The notes under the pieces: model-generated
Database searches by the model: none
Seen by the model: only the letters and a program-made list of their open reading frames with translations
Told to the model about the DNA's origin: nothing
Assembly: GCF_030445035.2 (NCBI RefSeq)
Contig: NC_080696.1
Coordinates: 25,867,661 to 25,931,660, forward strand
DNA from: Dasypus novemcinctus
Taxonomy: Eukaryota > Chordata > Mammalia > Cingulata > Dasypodidae
Length of the DNA: 64,000 nucleotides
Direction: 5' to 3'
Shown here: positions 10,050 through 23,500 of the stretch, piece by piece
Numbering within the stretch: position 1 is the stretch's first letter
How the letters are laid out: each line of letters starts with the position of its first letter
Position numbers and translations under genes: made by a program

Positions 10050-13000
10050 GTTTTTTTAAATAATAGTTTTTAATTTTTAAAAGATACTTAGATTACATAA
10101 ATGTTACATATAAAATATAAGGGATTCCCATATGCCCTTCTCCTAACCCCTCCCACATTTGTCCACATTAACATCCTTCATTAGTGTGGTACATTTGATA
10201 CAATTGCTAAACACATTTTGGAGCATTGTCACTAAGAATGGATTATAGTTTACATTGTAGATTACACTCCCTCCTGCACAATTTTGTAAGTTATGACAAG
10301 ATATAAAATGGCTTGTATTTGTTATTGCAATGTCATTCAGGACAATTCCCAAGTCCTGAAGATGTCTCCATAATACACCTGTTTTTCCCTCTCCCTTGCC
10401 TCAGAACATCCAGTGGCCACTGCCTCCACATCAATGATAAAAGTTCTTCCATTGCTAAAATCACAATAAATCTATAATAGAATACCAGGAAGTCTACTTT
10501 AGTCCATCATTCATTCCCCAATCCTAAGGAAACTGGGATGGTGATGGCTACTCCACCTCTATTTGAGAGGTTTAGATCCTATGGTGCAGATGGATAGGAC
10601 TATCTTGCTTGCAGTTGCAGGTTCTCTGTTCCTTTGAGTGGTTGTTGTCCATCATCTCCTTGTTAGTTGTCCTGGGTGATTCTAATGAACTAGAGAGTAG
10701 GTGTTGCAATACTGTTGAGATTCAGGGCCAAGATGGCACATGGACAACCCAAAGATTTAAGTCTCTTGGACATATACCCATCAACTCTAGCACTAACTAT
10801 AGGTTCAAATAGAAGGGGCAGAGGAGCCACATGTAGGGAAACCAAAACTGAGTCCAACTCTGTCACACTGGGGAGCACAAGTTCCCAAGTAGGGTCCACT
10901 GGCAGGTCACCAAACTCCTGAGCTGTCTGCCTTACCAGTGGTGTCTGAATGCCTCCACTATCTGAGGAAATATCTAATTTGGCAGTCAGTGAGATCCTGC
11001 TGAGACAAGCCCAAGCATAACCTCTGGAATGATCCCTGACTCACTTTGAAATCTCTTAGCCATATAAACTCATTTGTCTTTACCCTTTCCTCCTTTTGGT
11101 CAATGTCTTTTTTCCAGTTGCATTGCTACATGGTGCCTGGTAGTAATCCCTCCATGCCTGGGAGGGCTCATCTCTGGGAGTCATTTCCCACACTGGAGGA
11201 AAAGTGTTTATATGCTGAGTTCAGCTTAGACAGAGGCCACATTTGAGAAGCAAGGAGGCTCTCAGGAGGTAATTTTTAGATACCCTATAATACTAGGCTA
11301 AGTTTCAATTTCAAAATTAAAGGTTCATAAGTCCATCCATTAATAAGAAGTGTCCATCAATATTCCAACCTCCTTCACTAGTCTCTTCCCCTGTATTCAG
11401 GGGGTTCTTGCTATTGCATTAGAGAATATGGCAGAGCTACCCAGGATGGGAATTTGATATTCTTTCAGTTAATGGGTGAATCTCCACCCACCCTGACAAT
11501 GCCCCATGAGCACTTGAACACATTTATATGCCTTTTATGAAGGTTTGCCCCAGGGGAGCCTCCTCCCATACATCTCCTTCACTGACTCCCCACACCAGTG
11601 ATCCTCCCCTGCCACAGAGCTAACCCTTCTGTGATCCAAAACTTCTTTAAAAATGTAGCTAAGAAAATAAGCAAATACAATTACTAAGAAAATGAAATGA
11701 TAGTTTTAAAAATAACAAAATATGAAAAGTTACAAAAAATGTGGAATAATAAAAAATAAAAAATAAAATTAGAAAAAAATTTTTTGTGAACTTAGTGTGA
11801 TTTGGGGGGGTGTTTTATTCCCCACTGCTTTCTTTTTTTTAATATCTATTTTGTATTTATTTTTAAAAAATACTTAGATTACATAAAATGTTACATAAAA
11901 AATATAAGGGATTCCTCTATGCCCCACTCCCCACACTTCCCATGCTTCCCCACTGTAACAACTTCTTTCATTAGCATGGTACATTCATTGCAATTGATAA
12001 ACACATTTTGGAACATTGCCACTAAGCATGGATTATAGTTTACATTGTAGTTTGCACTCCATCACATTAAATTCTGTACTTTATAGCCATATATATATAT
12101 TGGCCCATATCTTCATTGCAATATCACTCAGGACAATTCCAAGTCCAGAAAATGCCCCCATATTAAACTGCTTTGTTCCTCTCCCTGACTTCATCATCTC
12201 CACGTGGCCATTGTTTCCACATCAATGATTTAGTTTCTTCCATTGTAAAATAATATTTTTGACATTGTGTCTTTCATCACTATAAGTTCTGTTATCTTGT
12301 ATGTACAGTAACATTTTCTTCTGTTTATTACCTAGCATCTTTTTTTAAAAATTCTGTCTTCAAAGAAGGTTTAGGTTACAGAAAAGTCACCTACAGAATA
12401 TAGGGCATTCTGATATATCCAACAGCCTTCACCTTTTTCCCTTTCCCCTATTAATAACATTTTAAAATGTATGGTACATTTGTTTCAATACATACATAAA
12501 TATGGAAACATTTCTACTAATCATGGTCAATGATTTACATTGTGATTTACATTTTGGACAATTTCCTTTGTGAATTTTTATGAAACATGTTTTTATGAAA
12601 CATGACCTGTATCCATCATTGCAAGATAATGTAGAACACTTCCATCACCCCCAAAATGCCCAATGCTCCCTCCCCCTCCCCTTGGCAACTGGGCAGCAAC
12701 CAAGCTTCCCTCCTTGAAGAACAAGATTAATATTTACTTGTGACAACTTTGAAGGCTTGACATACAGGCCTGTCCTCCCCTATCAGGCACTATCTGTGCT
12801 TTTGAGAGACTCTTGACCCTCAATTTGAGAACATAGCAGAACTCCCAGGATGGGAGCTCAACACCTGCCCATTTATTATGTGGACCTCCAACCAATGATA
12901 AAACACACTATGACAAGATGAACACACACACTCCTCAGAAGCCTGCCACAGGTGTGCCCTGTCCTGAATGCCTTGAAACACAATCTAAACCAGTAATGTT

Positions 13001-15038
13001 CCCCTGTCATACTCCCAGAAAACATTCTCAACATTGTAGTTTCAACCACATACTGCAAATTCTCAGTGTTCACCTGGTCCCTTCCCCACATCCATGTACA
13101 GTCCAACCCACTCTCACAAACCAGCACTGCCCAACCTGATAACATCATTGCACCACTGTCATGCCCATCCACTGCACAACAATACACTTCCACCTTATGA
13201 TAGGTTTTGCCCATATTGGTATTGGCTCACAATCTTCTCCTTTCTGTCTCCTGTAAAACTACCTTCCAGGCTCTAGCTCTGTGAGTCTTTTCAATTTGCT
13301 TAATTCTTATCAGTGAGGTAATGTAATATTTGTCCTATAGTGCCAGGCTTGCTTCACTCAACGCAAGTTCTTCAAGATTCATCCATGCTATCCCATGTAT
13401 TAATACTGCATTCTTTCTTACAACTGAGTAATATTCCATCCATTGTGTGTATATACCACAATTTGTTTATCCACTCTTCTGTTTTTTACCATTTGGGCTC
13501 TTTCCAACTTTGGGCAATAATAAATAATACCGCTATGAACATTGGTGTGCATATATCTGTTCTTGTTCCTGCTTTCAATTCTTCTTATATATACCCAGGA
13601 GTAGAATTGCTGGATCATATGGCAGTTCTATAGTTAGCTTCCCGAGGAACCAACAAACTGTCCTCCAAAATGGCTGCATCATTCTGCCTTCCCACCAGCA
13701 GTGGATAAAAGTTCCCATTCCTCCATGTGTCCGCTCCAACATGTTTAGTCCTCTGTTTTTAAATAGCAGCCAGTCTAATGGGTGTAAGATGTTATCTCAT
13801 TGTGGTTTTGATTTTCATTTCTCTAGTTGCTAGTGATGTTGAGCATCTTTTCATGTGCTTTTTAGACTTTTGTGTTTCTTCTTTGGAGAAGTGTCTATTC
13901 AAATCTCTTGCCCATTATTTAAATGGGTTGTCTTTTTATTTTCAAGGGGTCGGATTTCTTTATATATGCTGGATATTATGCCCATCAGATATGTGGTTAC
14001 CAAATATTTTCTCTCATTGAGTAGGATATCTTTTCACTTTCTTGACAATCCTTTGGGGTGCAAAAGTTTTTAATTTTGAGAAGTTCCCATTTATCCATTT
14101 TTTCTTTCATTGCTCATGCTTTGGGTATAAAGTTCATTAAACCATTTCCTAATACAAGATCCTGTAGATGCTTCTGTACACTATCTTCTAAGATCTTTAT
14201 GGCCTTAGCTCTTATATTTAGATCTTTCTTCCTTCTTGAGTTAATTTTTGTATAAGTTGTGAGATGGTGTTCTTCTCTCATCCTTTTGGATATGGATATC
14301 CAGTTCTCCAGTCACCATTTTTTGAAGAAGCCATTCTCACCCATTTGAATGGTCTTGGTGATATTGTTGAATGTCTGTTGACTGTATGTGTAAGGATCTA
14401 CATCAGAACTCTCAATTCAGTTCCATTGGTCAGTATACCTATCCTTGAGCCAGTATCATGCAGTTTTGACCACTGTAGCTTTGTAGTATGTTTTAAAGAC
14501 AGGTAGTGTGATTGCTCCAATTTATTTTCTCTTTTTCAGTATGCCTTTGGCTATTCAGGGCCCCTTGCCCTTCCAAATAAATTTCACGGTTAGCTTTTCC
14601 AATTCAGTAAAAAATGCTCTGGTAATTTTTACTGGGATTGCATTAAATCTGTAAATCAGTTTGGGTTGGATAAACATGTTAATAATCTTTAGTCTTCCTA
14701 TCCATGAACAGGAAATATTCTTTCATTTATTTAGGTTTTCTTAATTTCCTTTAACAATGTTGTGCAGTTTTCTGTTCTTCTGTCATTTACATCTTTAGTT
14801 AAGTTTATTCCAGTTATTTTATTGTTTTAGTTGCTACCATAAATAGGATTTTTTCTTGATTTCCTCCTCAGATTGTTCATTATTGGTGTATAAAAATGCT
14901 ACTGATATTTGCACTTTTTTTTCACATTTATCTTATACCCTGCCACTTTATGAAACTCATTTATATACTCTAGAAGCTTAGCTTCTCAGGGCTTTAGAGG
15001 TATAGCAACATGTTATCTGCAAATAGTGAAATTTTTAC
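10050..15038 (-). mobile_element. L1, 3' UTR plus 3' half of ORF2, 5' end cut by an LTR
   Basis: Read on the minus strand, ORF2 occupies about 15,038 down to 13,340, followed by a very long 3' UTR to the T-rich tail complement near 10,050. The ORF2 part shows the RT catalytic segment (ISLFADNMLLYL near 14,995-15,035, with the usual second Asp replaced by Asn) and the C-terminal region. Frames are broken throughout. The 3' UTR matches 20,536-23,330 and 53,079-55,974. A second, shorter L1 3' end is nested inside at 11,822-12,247. The left boundary is by T-tract only and no duplication was resolved. Confidence 0.85.
11822..12247 (-). mobile_element. Nested 5'-truncated L1 3' end
   Basis: The 3'-terminal L1 sequence (tacttagattacataaaatgttacat and what follows) starts for a second time at about 11,868, behind a T-rich tail complement. 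After ~400 bp the host L1 3' UTR resumes near 12,250. At that point it matches what follows the equivalent position in the copy at 20,536. The same-orientation nesting explains why the 3'-end sequence occurs twice in this L1. Junctions are approximate. Confidence 0.7.
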
Positions 15039-15404
15039 TGTAGGGGTCCCTGAAGTAATGTGCAGGGCTTGAGCCATGTTGCTAAGGAGGATCGATGTGC
15101 ACAAAGAGGTGAGGGTGTGGTCAGCTGCATCTGTGCCTACAAATAAGCAGAAAGAAGCCGATGTCCTGATAAGAAGAAACTCTAAGAAAACTCTCTTCAA
15201 AGAACTTCATGCCTGATAGTGCCTGCTCTGAGAACAATGACCTAGTTAACTGCTTTAAATAAAGATTGTGGTGCCAGCTCAGGGCCTTGGCTTTGCCATC
15301 AGCTAGCTCTGGCCCACCTGGCCCCCTCTAATTTTGTCTTTGTCTCTATGTATCTTTCTTTAGCTCCCATTACCTTCCCCTCAGTTTCTCCTTTCACCTG
15401 CGCA
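15039..15404 (+). mobile_element. LTR, class II-like
   Basis: The L1 breaks off at a TG (TGTAGGGGTCCC, 15,039), and the new segment carries AATAAA at 15258-15263. A pyrimidine-rich U5-like stretch with gtctttgtctctatgtatctttc follows, ending with a CA near 15,404. The layout fits a short betaretrovirus/IAP-type LTR. The L1 does not resume to the right, so a deletion or second event removed one flank and no target duplication is seen. The next ~140 bp (to 15,546) is unassigned. Confidence 0.55.
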
Positions 15405-15560
15405 GGTTATGGCAGAAGTTAGTATGTACTCTAACAGCAACCAATATTTGAGTCATTTTATGATATTTTGATAGTTTATCACCTAGTGAGTTGATTGCCT
15501 ATCCTAAATAGGAATTAGATATTTCTAACCCTAAAGCTACTTTTTTCTAATAGAATCTTT

Positions 15561-16100
15561 TTTCAAATTATCTTTTTGAAACTTAATAGATCACATAAAA
15601 TGTGACATTAAAAACATAGGATGTTCCTGTATACCCCACTTTCCCCACCCCATCATTTTTTAATTATATTTTTTGAAGATACATAGACCACAAAAAATGT
15701 TACATTAAAAAAAGTGAGGTTCCCATATACCCCACACATCCCCCACCTCACTCCTCCCACATCAACCACCTCTTTCATCATTGGGGCACATTCATTGCAT
15801 TTGGTAAATACATTTTGGAGCACTGCTGCACCACATAGATAATAGTTTACATTATAGTTTACACTCTCCCCAGTCCATTCGGTGGGTTATGGCAGGATAT
15901 GTAATGTTCAGCATCTGTCCCTGCAATACCATTTAGGACAACTCCAAGTCCTGAAAATGCCCTCACATCACATCTCTTCTTCCCTTTCCCTGCCCTCAGC
16001 AACTACTGTGGCCACTTTCTCCACACCAATGCTACAATTTCTTCTGTTACTAGTCACAATAGTTCTGTAGTAGAATATCAGTAAATCTATTCTAATCCAT
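15561..16100 (-). mobile_element. 5'-truncated L1 with a duplicated 3' end
   Basis: The segment is flanked by the exact 14-bp duplication CTAATAGAATCTTT (15547-15560 and 16101-16114), so it entered as one unit. On the minus strand it ends with L1 3' UTR. The terminal ~90 bp motif (acataaaatgtgacattaaaaa, then a Pro-codon-like C-rich stretch) occurs twice, starting near 15,593 and near 15,690. A second A-rich tail complement lies between them. Confidence 0.88.
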
Positions 16101-16104
16101 CTAA

Positions 16105-16228
16105 TAGAATCTTTAATATTTCAATGTACTTTTTTTACTGCGGTACATAGCTTTCCCAGTGTGGGAACTCAGAATCTTTAATGTTATAATGCATTTTTTT
16201 AGTGTAGTACATAGCTTTCCCAGTGTGG
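16105..16228 (+). repeat. Tandem duplication, unit about 64 bp
   Basis: Two adjacent diverged copies share the order tagaatctttaat ... gtacatagctttcccagtgtgg. One lies at about 16,105-16,167 and the other at 16,171-16,228. The first copy overlaps the right target-site duplication of the preceding L1. Confidence 0.7.
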
Positions 16229-16269
16229 CTACCCAGGACCCAGGCTCCCCAGACTATTTAATAAAAAAT

Positions 16270-18262
16270 AATAGATAAAAAAAAAAGAAAACAATGGGAG
16301 AGCATACTGAAGAAATTTTAAATATACACAGAAGGTAAAAGATGTGATGGTGATGAATAGCACAATTCAAGAAGTCAAAATTCTCTGGAAGCACATAACA
16401 GTATATTTGAACAGGCAAAGGAAAGAATCAGTGATGTGGAAGACAGTATGTATATCTGAGATCAAACAGATAGTAGAACAGATAGGTAAAAAGACAGAAA
16501 AAAAAAAACAAGCAGGGACTTAGAGAAATGAATAGGAACAAAAAATGCAGAAACATATGCATTATAGGCATACCAGAAGAAGAGGAGAAGGGAAAGGCAG
16601 CAGAAGGGGTTTTGTAGGAAATAGTGGCTGAAAACTTCCAAATTGTATTGAGGGACATGGGTGTATATGTCCAGTAAGTGAAGTGAACCCAAGCAATATA
16701 AATCCCAGCAGCCTACTCCAAGACATATATTTGTCAAATTATCCAATACTTAAGACAAAGAGAAAATACTGAAAGCAGTAAGAGAAAAGAGAACCATCAC
16801 ATACAAGGGAAGGCTAATAAGTTGAACAGTTGATTTCTCATCTGAAATCACTGAGACAAGAAGGCAGTGTTTTGACATAGTCAAGGTAGTATAAGAGAAA
16901 ATTTCCAGCCAAGAAATCTCTATCCAGCTAATCTGGAATTCAAAAATGATGGAGAGTTCAGATTATTCACAGATAAACAGACATTATGAGAGTATGCCAA
17001 TAAGAAACCTGCCCATCAAGAAATACTAAAAGGAGTTCTGCAGGTTGAGAGGAAAAATAGAGGGAGTTGGAGGAGAGTGTAAGAACAACTAAAAAGACAA
17101 AAAAAGAAAAGGAAAAATAGAACATATGACATATACCCAAAGGCAATATGGCTAATGCAAGTAATTCCTTGAGAGTAATGCCACTGAATGTTAATGGATT
17201 AAACTCACAAGTCAAGAGACATATTGGCAGAATGGATAAGGAAATATGACCCATCTATATACTGCCTATAAGAAACCACATTAAGTTCATGGATTCTAGA
17301 AGATTGAAAAAGAATGGTTGGAAAACAATCATACAAGCAAACAATAACCAAGAAAGGACAGAAGTAGCTATACTAATATTGGAAAAAATAGACATTCAAT
17401 GCAAAACTATTGTGAGAGACAAAGACAGACACTATATATTAGTGATGATATATGATGGGATATAGGGATAATATCAGGTTGGGTTGTGCAGAACTTGACA
17501 GGGGCTAGGGTTGGGAGGATGGTTCACATGGTCCATGGAACTGGGTGGAGGGTTATGGGGAGCAGGTGAACACAGGAGTTTGGCAGGTAGATGGTTGAAA
17601 CTATAATGTCAAGAAAACACTTTTGACAATATAAGGAAGGGTTACTAGATTAGGGTGTTGGATGGGAGGAATTTGGCACAGGCACCCCTGGGCAGGCTTC
17701 TTGGGAGAGAGTGTGTGCTCATCTTGTCATAGTATGTTATATCAGTTGGTAGAGACCCATACAATGAGCAGGAAAGAGTTGTACTCCCATTATGGGGAGT
17801 ACACAGCAGGGAGTGTGTCTCTTGATAGCATGGGTGGCTCCTAAAGGGGCATGACAGACCAGTGTGTCAAGTCCTCAGCTTTACTACAAGTATCTGTGAA
17901 TCTTGTCCTTCAAGTAGTGAAGCTTGGTTATCATTGTGGGCACCACAGGGAAAGGGAGAGAGGGATAGAATAGATGGAGGAGGTGGTAAATCAATTTTAG
18001 ATACAGGCCATATTAAATTTCACCAAAAATTTATAAATGTGTATGGTCTAAAATGTAAACCATAATGTGAACTACTGATCATGGTTAGTATCTATGTTTC
18101 AATATTTGTACATCAGTTGTAACAAATTAACATCCACAGGTAAAAAGATCATTGCTGGGGAATTGGAAAAGGGGGAGGATATTGGGTATATGATAGTCCC
18201 CTATATTCTGTAGGTGACTTTATAGTGACCTAAAACTTTGAAAACATAATGAAAAAAAAAAC
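16270..18262 (+). mobile_element. L1 with ORF2 mostly deleted
   Basis: In the plus direction the order is late ORF1 (coiled coil/RRM region near 16,400-16,640 and C-terminal domain near 16,900-17,000), then the start of ORF2 near 17,150. ORF2 here shows the endonuclease landmark LNVNGL near 17,190-17,205. At about 17,440 it passes directly into an L1 3' UTR that ends in AAAAAAAAAA at 18253-18262. Nearly all of ORF2 is missing. All frames have stops. The 5' start is approximate. Confidence 0.75.
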
Positions 18263-18509
18263 GGTAAGATACTGAGGAAGACATGGAAGAGATTGCCACT
18301 GTAAATACAGGACAACACCTATTAGAGTGATGACAGGAAAAATGAAAAAAGTATATTTATTTATTATTCATAATATTTTACATTTCTAACACCACAAATT
18401 TTTTCCTTTGTTTTTCTTTCTAAATTATTATGTATTTTATTTTATTTCTAATGTTTAAACCTATCATTAATATTTCATTATTCTATTAATTGAATTTTGC
18501 TATATATTA

Positions 18510-20535
18510 GGCTTCATTTTTAAAAATTAATATTGAAGTATATCACTCATACATAAATATACATAAACAATAAGTGTGTAATAATAGTTGTGAACTTACA
18601 AAACAAACATATATAACATCATACAGGACTCTCATAACTCACCTACCACTAATAACTTGCATTGTTGCTAAAACTTTTTAACTAATTATTAAAGAGCATT
18701 GTCAAAATATTACTACTAAACAAAGTATTTCCCCCCAACCACCCCTATTATTATTATCTTTTTATCATTTATATGTGAACCTACATAAACAAGTGTATAA
18801 TAAAAGTTGTGAACTTACAAAGCAAACATGCATAACATCATGCAGGGGTCCCATACTTCAGCTCTCCACCAACACCTTGCATTGTTGTAAGACGTTTCTT
18901 ACAAATTATGAAAGAATATTTGTCAACATCTTACTACGAATCACAGTACTTATCATATATTTGGTTTGTTTTTCTATAACCCACCCTATTATTATCTTTT
19001 AAATATATTTTTTTATGACAGAAGTTGAAAACTTATAAAACAATCATGCACATGTGCAGAATTCCCAAACAACACCCTTCCATCAACACACCACACTGTG
19101 GTGGAACATTTACTACAGAAAAGATAATATCATCTGATTGTTACCATGTCCAAAGTGTACATTTGGCTCACATTTTCTATACTGCCTCACTGTAAACCCT
19201 GTACATCTTTCACATAGAGGAAAGAATATTATATTATTACTACTAACCACAGTCCATAGGTCACTCCAGCTGTATTTTTCCCATGCTCCTCCACATTCCC
19301 AACACCCCGCAGTAGTGATGTACATTTGCTCTAGCTAACAAAGGACACACTTGCATCTGTACCATCACCCACAATTCTCATCCACCTCTTGGTTTACTCT
19401 GCTATTCTATTCCTAGATTATTCTCCAACATTCTGTCAATTGGCATTTACATGCCTAGACTATCATTTTCAGTCACATCCCCATTTATAAAATAACTGTT
19501 ACTCACTGTGTTACCATCCACTCTATACATTTCCATACTTTTACAGTAAAGCAAATTAAAACTTCTACATACATTAAACATCAGTAGTCCATCTCAGTCC
19601 TCTTATCTCTTTTAAGAATCCACCACCTACCACCAAGTCTTGAAGATATTTTCCTAAAACTTCTTCTAGAAGTTTTATGACACTATCTTTAGGTTTTTGA
19701 CACATTTTGAGTTAATTTTTGGATAAGGTGTGAGACAGAGTCCTCTTTCCTTCTTTTGGCTATGGATATCCAATTCTTTCAGCACCAATTGTTGAATAGA
19801 CTGCTCTACCCAAGCTGTGTGGGTTTGATAGGCTAGTCAAAAATCACTTGACCATATATGTGAGGGTCTGTTTCTGAAGCATAAATTTGATTCCATTGGT
19901 CTATGTGTCTGTATTTATGCCAGTACCATTGTTTTTACCACTATAGGTATGTAATATGATTTAAAGCCTGGAGATAAGCATTTGCTTTTCCTTTTTATGA
20001 TGTTTCTGGCTATTCAGGGCCCTTAACTCTTTCAAATAAATTTGATTGTTGTGTTTTCATTTTTTTTAATGTTAGTGGAATTTTTCCTTTCTATACTCTC
20101 TTACAACCATCTCTCTCCTCTCTTTTCCTTTCAACCAGCAGAATATCCTTTAACATTTTTTGAAAGGCAGGACTCTTCCTGACAAGTTACATCAATTTTT
20201 GTTTATCTGTCAATATATTGAACATTCCCTCATTTTTGAATGAAATTTTAATTTGGCAGATTTTTCTTTCTTTCAGAACCTCAACTATGTCATATCTCAG
20301 CATTCTTGCCTTCATGCTTTCAGATGAGAAATCAGCACTTAATATTATTGAACTTCCATTGTATGTGATCGATCTCTTTTTTCTTTCTGCTTTATGTATT
20401 CTCTCTCTGTCTTCAGTATTGGACAATTTGATAAGTATATGACTGGGAGTAGCCCTGTTAGGATTTATACTTAGTGGGGGATGGTGCTCTCCCTTCAGTA
20501 TGTTCCTCCTGTGTCTTCTTTTCTTTTCATTAAAT
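18510..20535 (-). mobile_element. Older L1, internally deleted
   Basis: The left part (18,530-19,620) is an older L1 3' UTR. It contains three tandem diverged modules starting near 18,560, 18,780 and 19,020, each with gttgtgaacttacaaaacaaac-like sequence. Then 19,640-20,065 is part of ORF2 (reverse complement) and 20,070-20,530 is ORF1 C-terminal coding sequence. The last part matches 60,790-61,130 in the full-length L1, so most of ORF2 is absent. The ORFs at 20187-20759 (minus) keep ORF1-like runs across the junction with the next L1. 18,263-18,510 is AT-rich and unassigned. Confidence 0.75.
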
Positions 20536-23500
20536 GTATATTTTTTATTTATCTTAAAGGATACTTGGATTACATAAAATGCTACATAAAAATATACAAG
20601 GGATTCCCATATGCCCCACTTCAAACACCTCCCACTTTTCCCAAAATTAACAACTTCTTTCATTAGTGTGGTACAACCATTGCAATAGATTAACACATTT
20701 TGGAGCATTGCCCCTAAGCATGGGTTATAGTTTACATTGAAGTTTGCACTCTCTCCCACTCAATTCTGTAGGTTATGGCAGGATATATAATGACATGTAT
20801 CTGTCATTGCAACGTAATTCAGGTCAATTCCAAGTCCTGAAAATGCCTCCATATTTCACGTCTTTTTCCCTCTTCCTGCCTTCAGCACCTCCAGTGGCAA
20901 CTGTCACATCAATAACGTTATTTCATCCATTGCTAGAATCACAATAAATCTATAGTAGAATACTGGTAAGTCCACTGTAGTCCATATTTTATTCCCCACT
21001 CCTGAGAATTCCTTGATGCTGATGCCCACTCTACCTCTTATTGGGAGGGTGCTTTAATCCCATATGGCTGATGGCTGTGATTCTTTTGCTTGCAATTGTA
21101 GACTGATTCCTTGGTGTGGTGGTTTTCCATCCTTACACCCTTTTTAGTCGTTTTGGGTGAGACCAATGAACTAGGGAGTATGTGTTGCAACTCTGCTGAG
21201 GCTCTGAGACCAGGACATGGATTGCCCAAGGATTCAAGTGTCTTGAATGTGCACCTACCAGCTCCAGCACCAGTTATAGGTTCAAATAAAAGGCACAGAA
21301 GGGGCATGTGTAGAGAAGTCACAGATGAGACAACTGTCACACTTATGATCACAAACTCCAAAGTAGGGCCCACTGGCAGAAACCAAATTCTGTACCTATC
21401 TACTATGACCATCGGACCCGGGTGTCTCTGGAGCCCTCAGGAGCCCCACTATTTGGGGTAGTATCTAATTTAGTTGTCTATGAGATACTGCTGAGATGGC
21501 CATAAGCATTATTCATTGATGAACTCCCAACTCACTTTGAAGTCTCTTAGCCATTTAACTCATTTCTCTTTATATTTTCTCCCTTTTATTCAAGGTCCTT
21601 TCCAGTTGCCTCATCATCCTGTACTTGGTAGTAATCAATTGGTGCCAGGGAGGCTTGTCCCAAGGAGTCATGTCCCACTCTGTAGGGAAGGTAATGCATT
21701 TATATGCTGAATTTGGCTTAGATAGATGCCCCATTGAGCAACATGGAGGCTCTCAGAAGCAACTCTTAGGCACCCTTCAACAGCAGAGTAAGTTGCAAAT
21801 TCAAGAGCAAAACAATAATAAGCACAGTCATCAATATCAAAGCCCATCATTGGACCAACTATCTTCACTGGTCATTGTCCCTGCACTTGGGGGATTGCTG
21901 CTGCTCCACTGGGAGTGTGGCAGAGTTCCCCAGGGTGGGAGCTCAGCACTCCCTCAGTTGTCATGTGAACCTCTACACACTGTGTCAATACCCAACAAAC
22001 ATATGAACATATCTACATACTATATATGCATGCTCAGACAAACCCCCTCCCATGTTTCCCCCATTACTGGCACCCAACACCAATGATCCTTCCCTGTCCA
22101 AGTTGTAACCCTTCTGTGATACAAAACTTCTTCAAAAATGAAGCCAAGAATATTGCTAAAGTTGATTAATAGGAAAATGAAATAATAATGGTAGGTTTAA
22201 ATAAGAAATAAAATAGGTAATAATTTAGAATAGTTAAAACTAAAATAAAGTAAAAATAATAAAGTTGGGGTATTAAAAAATAAAAATATATTTTTAAGAA
22301 ACATATTTGATAGTTTGTCTTCCACCACTGTAATATCTGTTGTCCTGTATGTACAGTGACATTTTCTTCCATTTCTTCCCCAGTGCCTTATCTTTTTCCA
22401 TTTTACCTTCAGAGTAGTTTTAGGTCAGAGTTAATTCACATACAGAATTAGGGAACTCCAGTATACCAACATCCTCCCCCTTTTTATCCTCCCTATTAAT
22501 AGCCTTTTTACATCTGGGTGGTACATTTGTTACAGCTAATGTACAAATATTGAAATATATCTACTAACCATGGTCAATGGTTTACATTATGGTTTACATT
22601 TTAGGTCATACATTTTTATAAATTTTTTATGAAATTTAAAATGGCCTGTATCCATCATTGCAAGATCATGTAGAACAGTTCCTTTGTCCCCTCAATACCC
22701 TCTCTTCTATCTACTCTATTCCTCTTTCACCCTTCCCTCAGGGCCCATGGCGACCACCAGGCTTCACTCATCAAAGGACAAGATTCATAGATACTTGAAA
22801 CAATGCTGAGGGCTTCATATAATAATCTGTTCTCTCCTATTAGGAAATACCCATGCTCTTAAAACTTCCCCTCTGCTTGAGAATATCTTGTGCCTCCCAA
22901 GTATAAGAGTCCAACTCCTTCCCACTCATTATGTGGGTCTCCCACCACTGATACAACACACTATGACAAAATGATCATTTGCACATTTTCTAGAAGACTG
23001 CCCCAGGTATACTTTGTCCCAAATGTCTCCCCTTCCAACACCATAAACTATTAACTCTTCCTTGTCATATTGCCAAAGAGTTTTCTGATAATTTTAGTTT
23101 AATCCATGTACTCACCAATCCCTAAGGCTCATGTGCTCCTATATCAAATCTTCCCCCAGTTCTGTGGCCTGTCCAACACATCCTTCCCACCCTATCCCCT
23201 TGTCAAGTTTGCCTCACTCAACCCAATAGTATCCCTACACCCCTATCATATCCCTTCACTGCACAACAACTCACTTCCACCTTATAGATTTTGCCCATAC
23301 GGGCACTTGCTGTGACCTAGTGTCTTTTTAATATCCTATATGCCTCCCTTTACTTCATTAACTTGATTCTAGATATTTGTTTGGACATCCTTGATTAGTT
23401 GTTCCATGTTCTACACATCCTGATATTTTTTAGTTTGTTTGTTAGACTGCACCATGTCTTCTTTTTAGTATGCATTGTATATTTTTGTTGGTGTCTGGGC

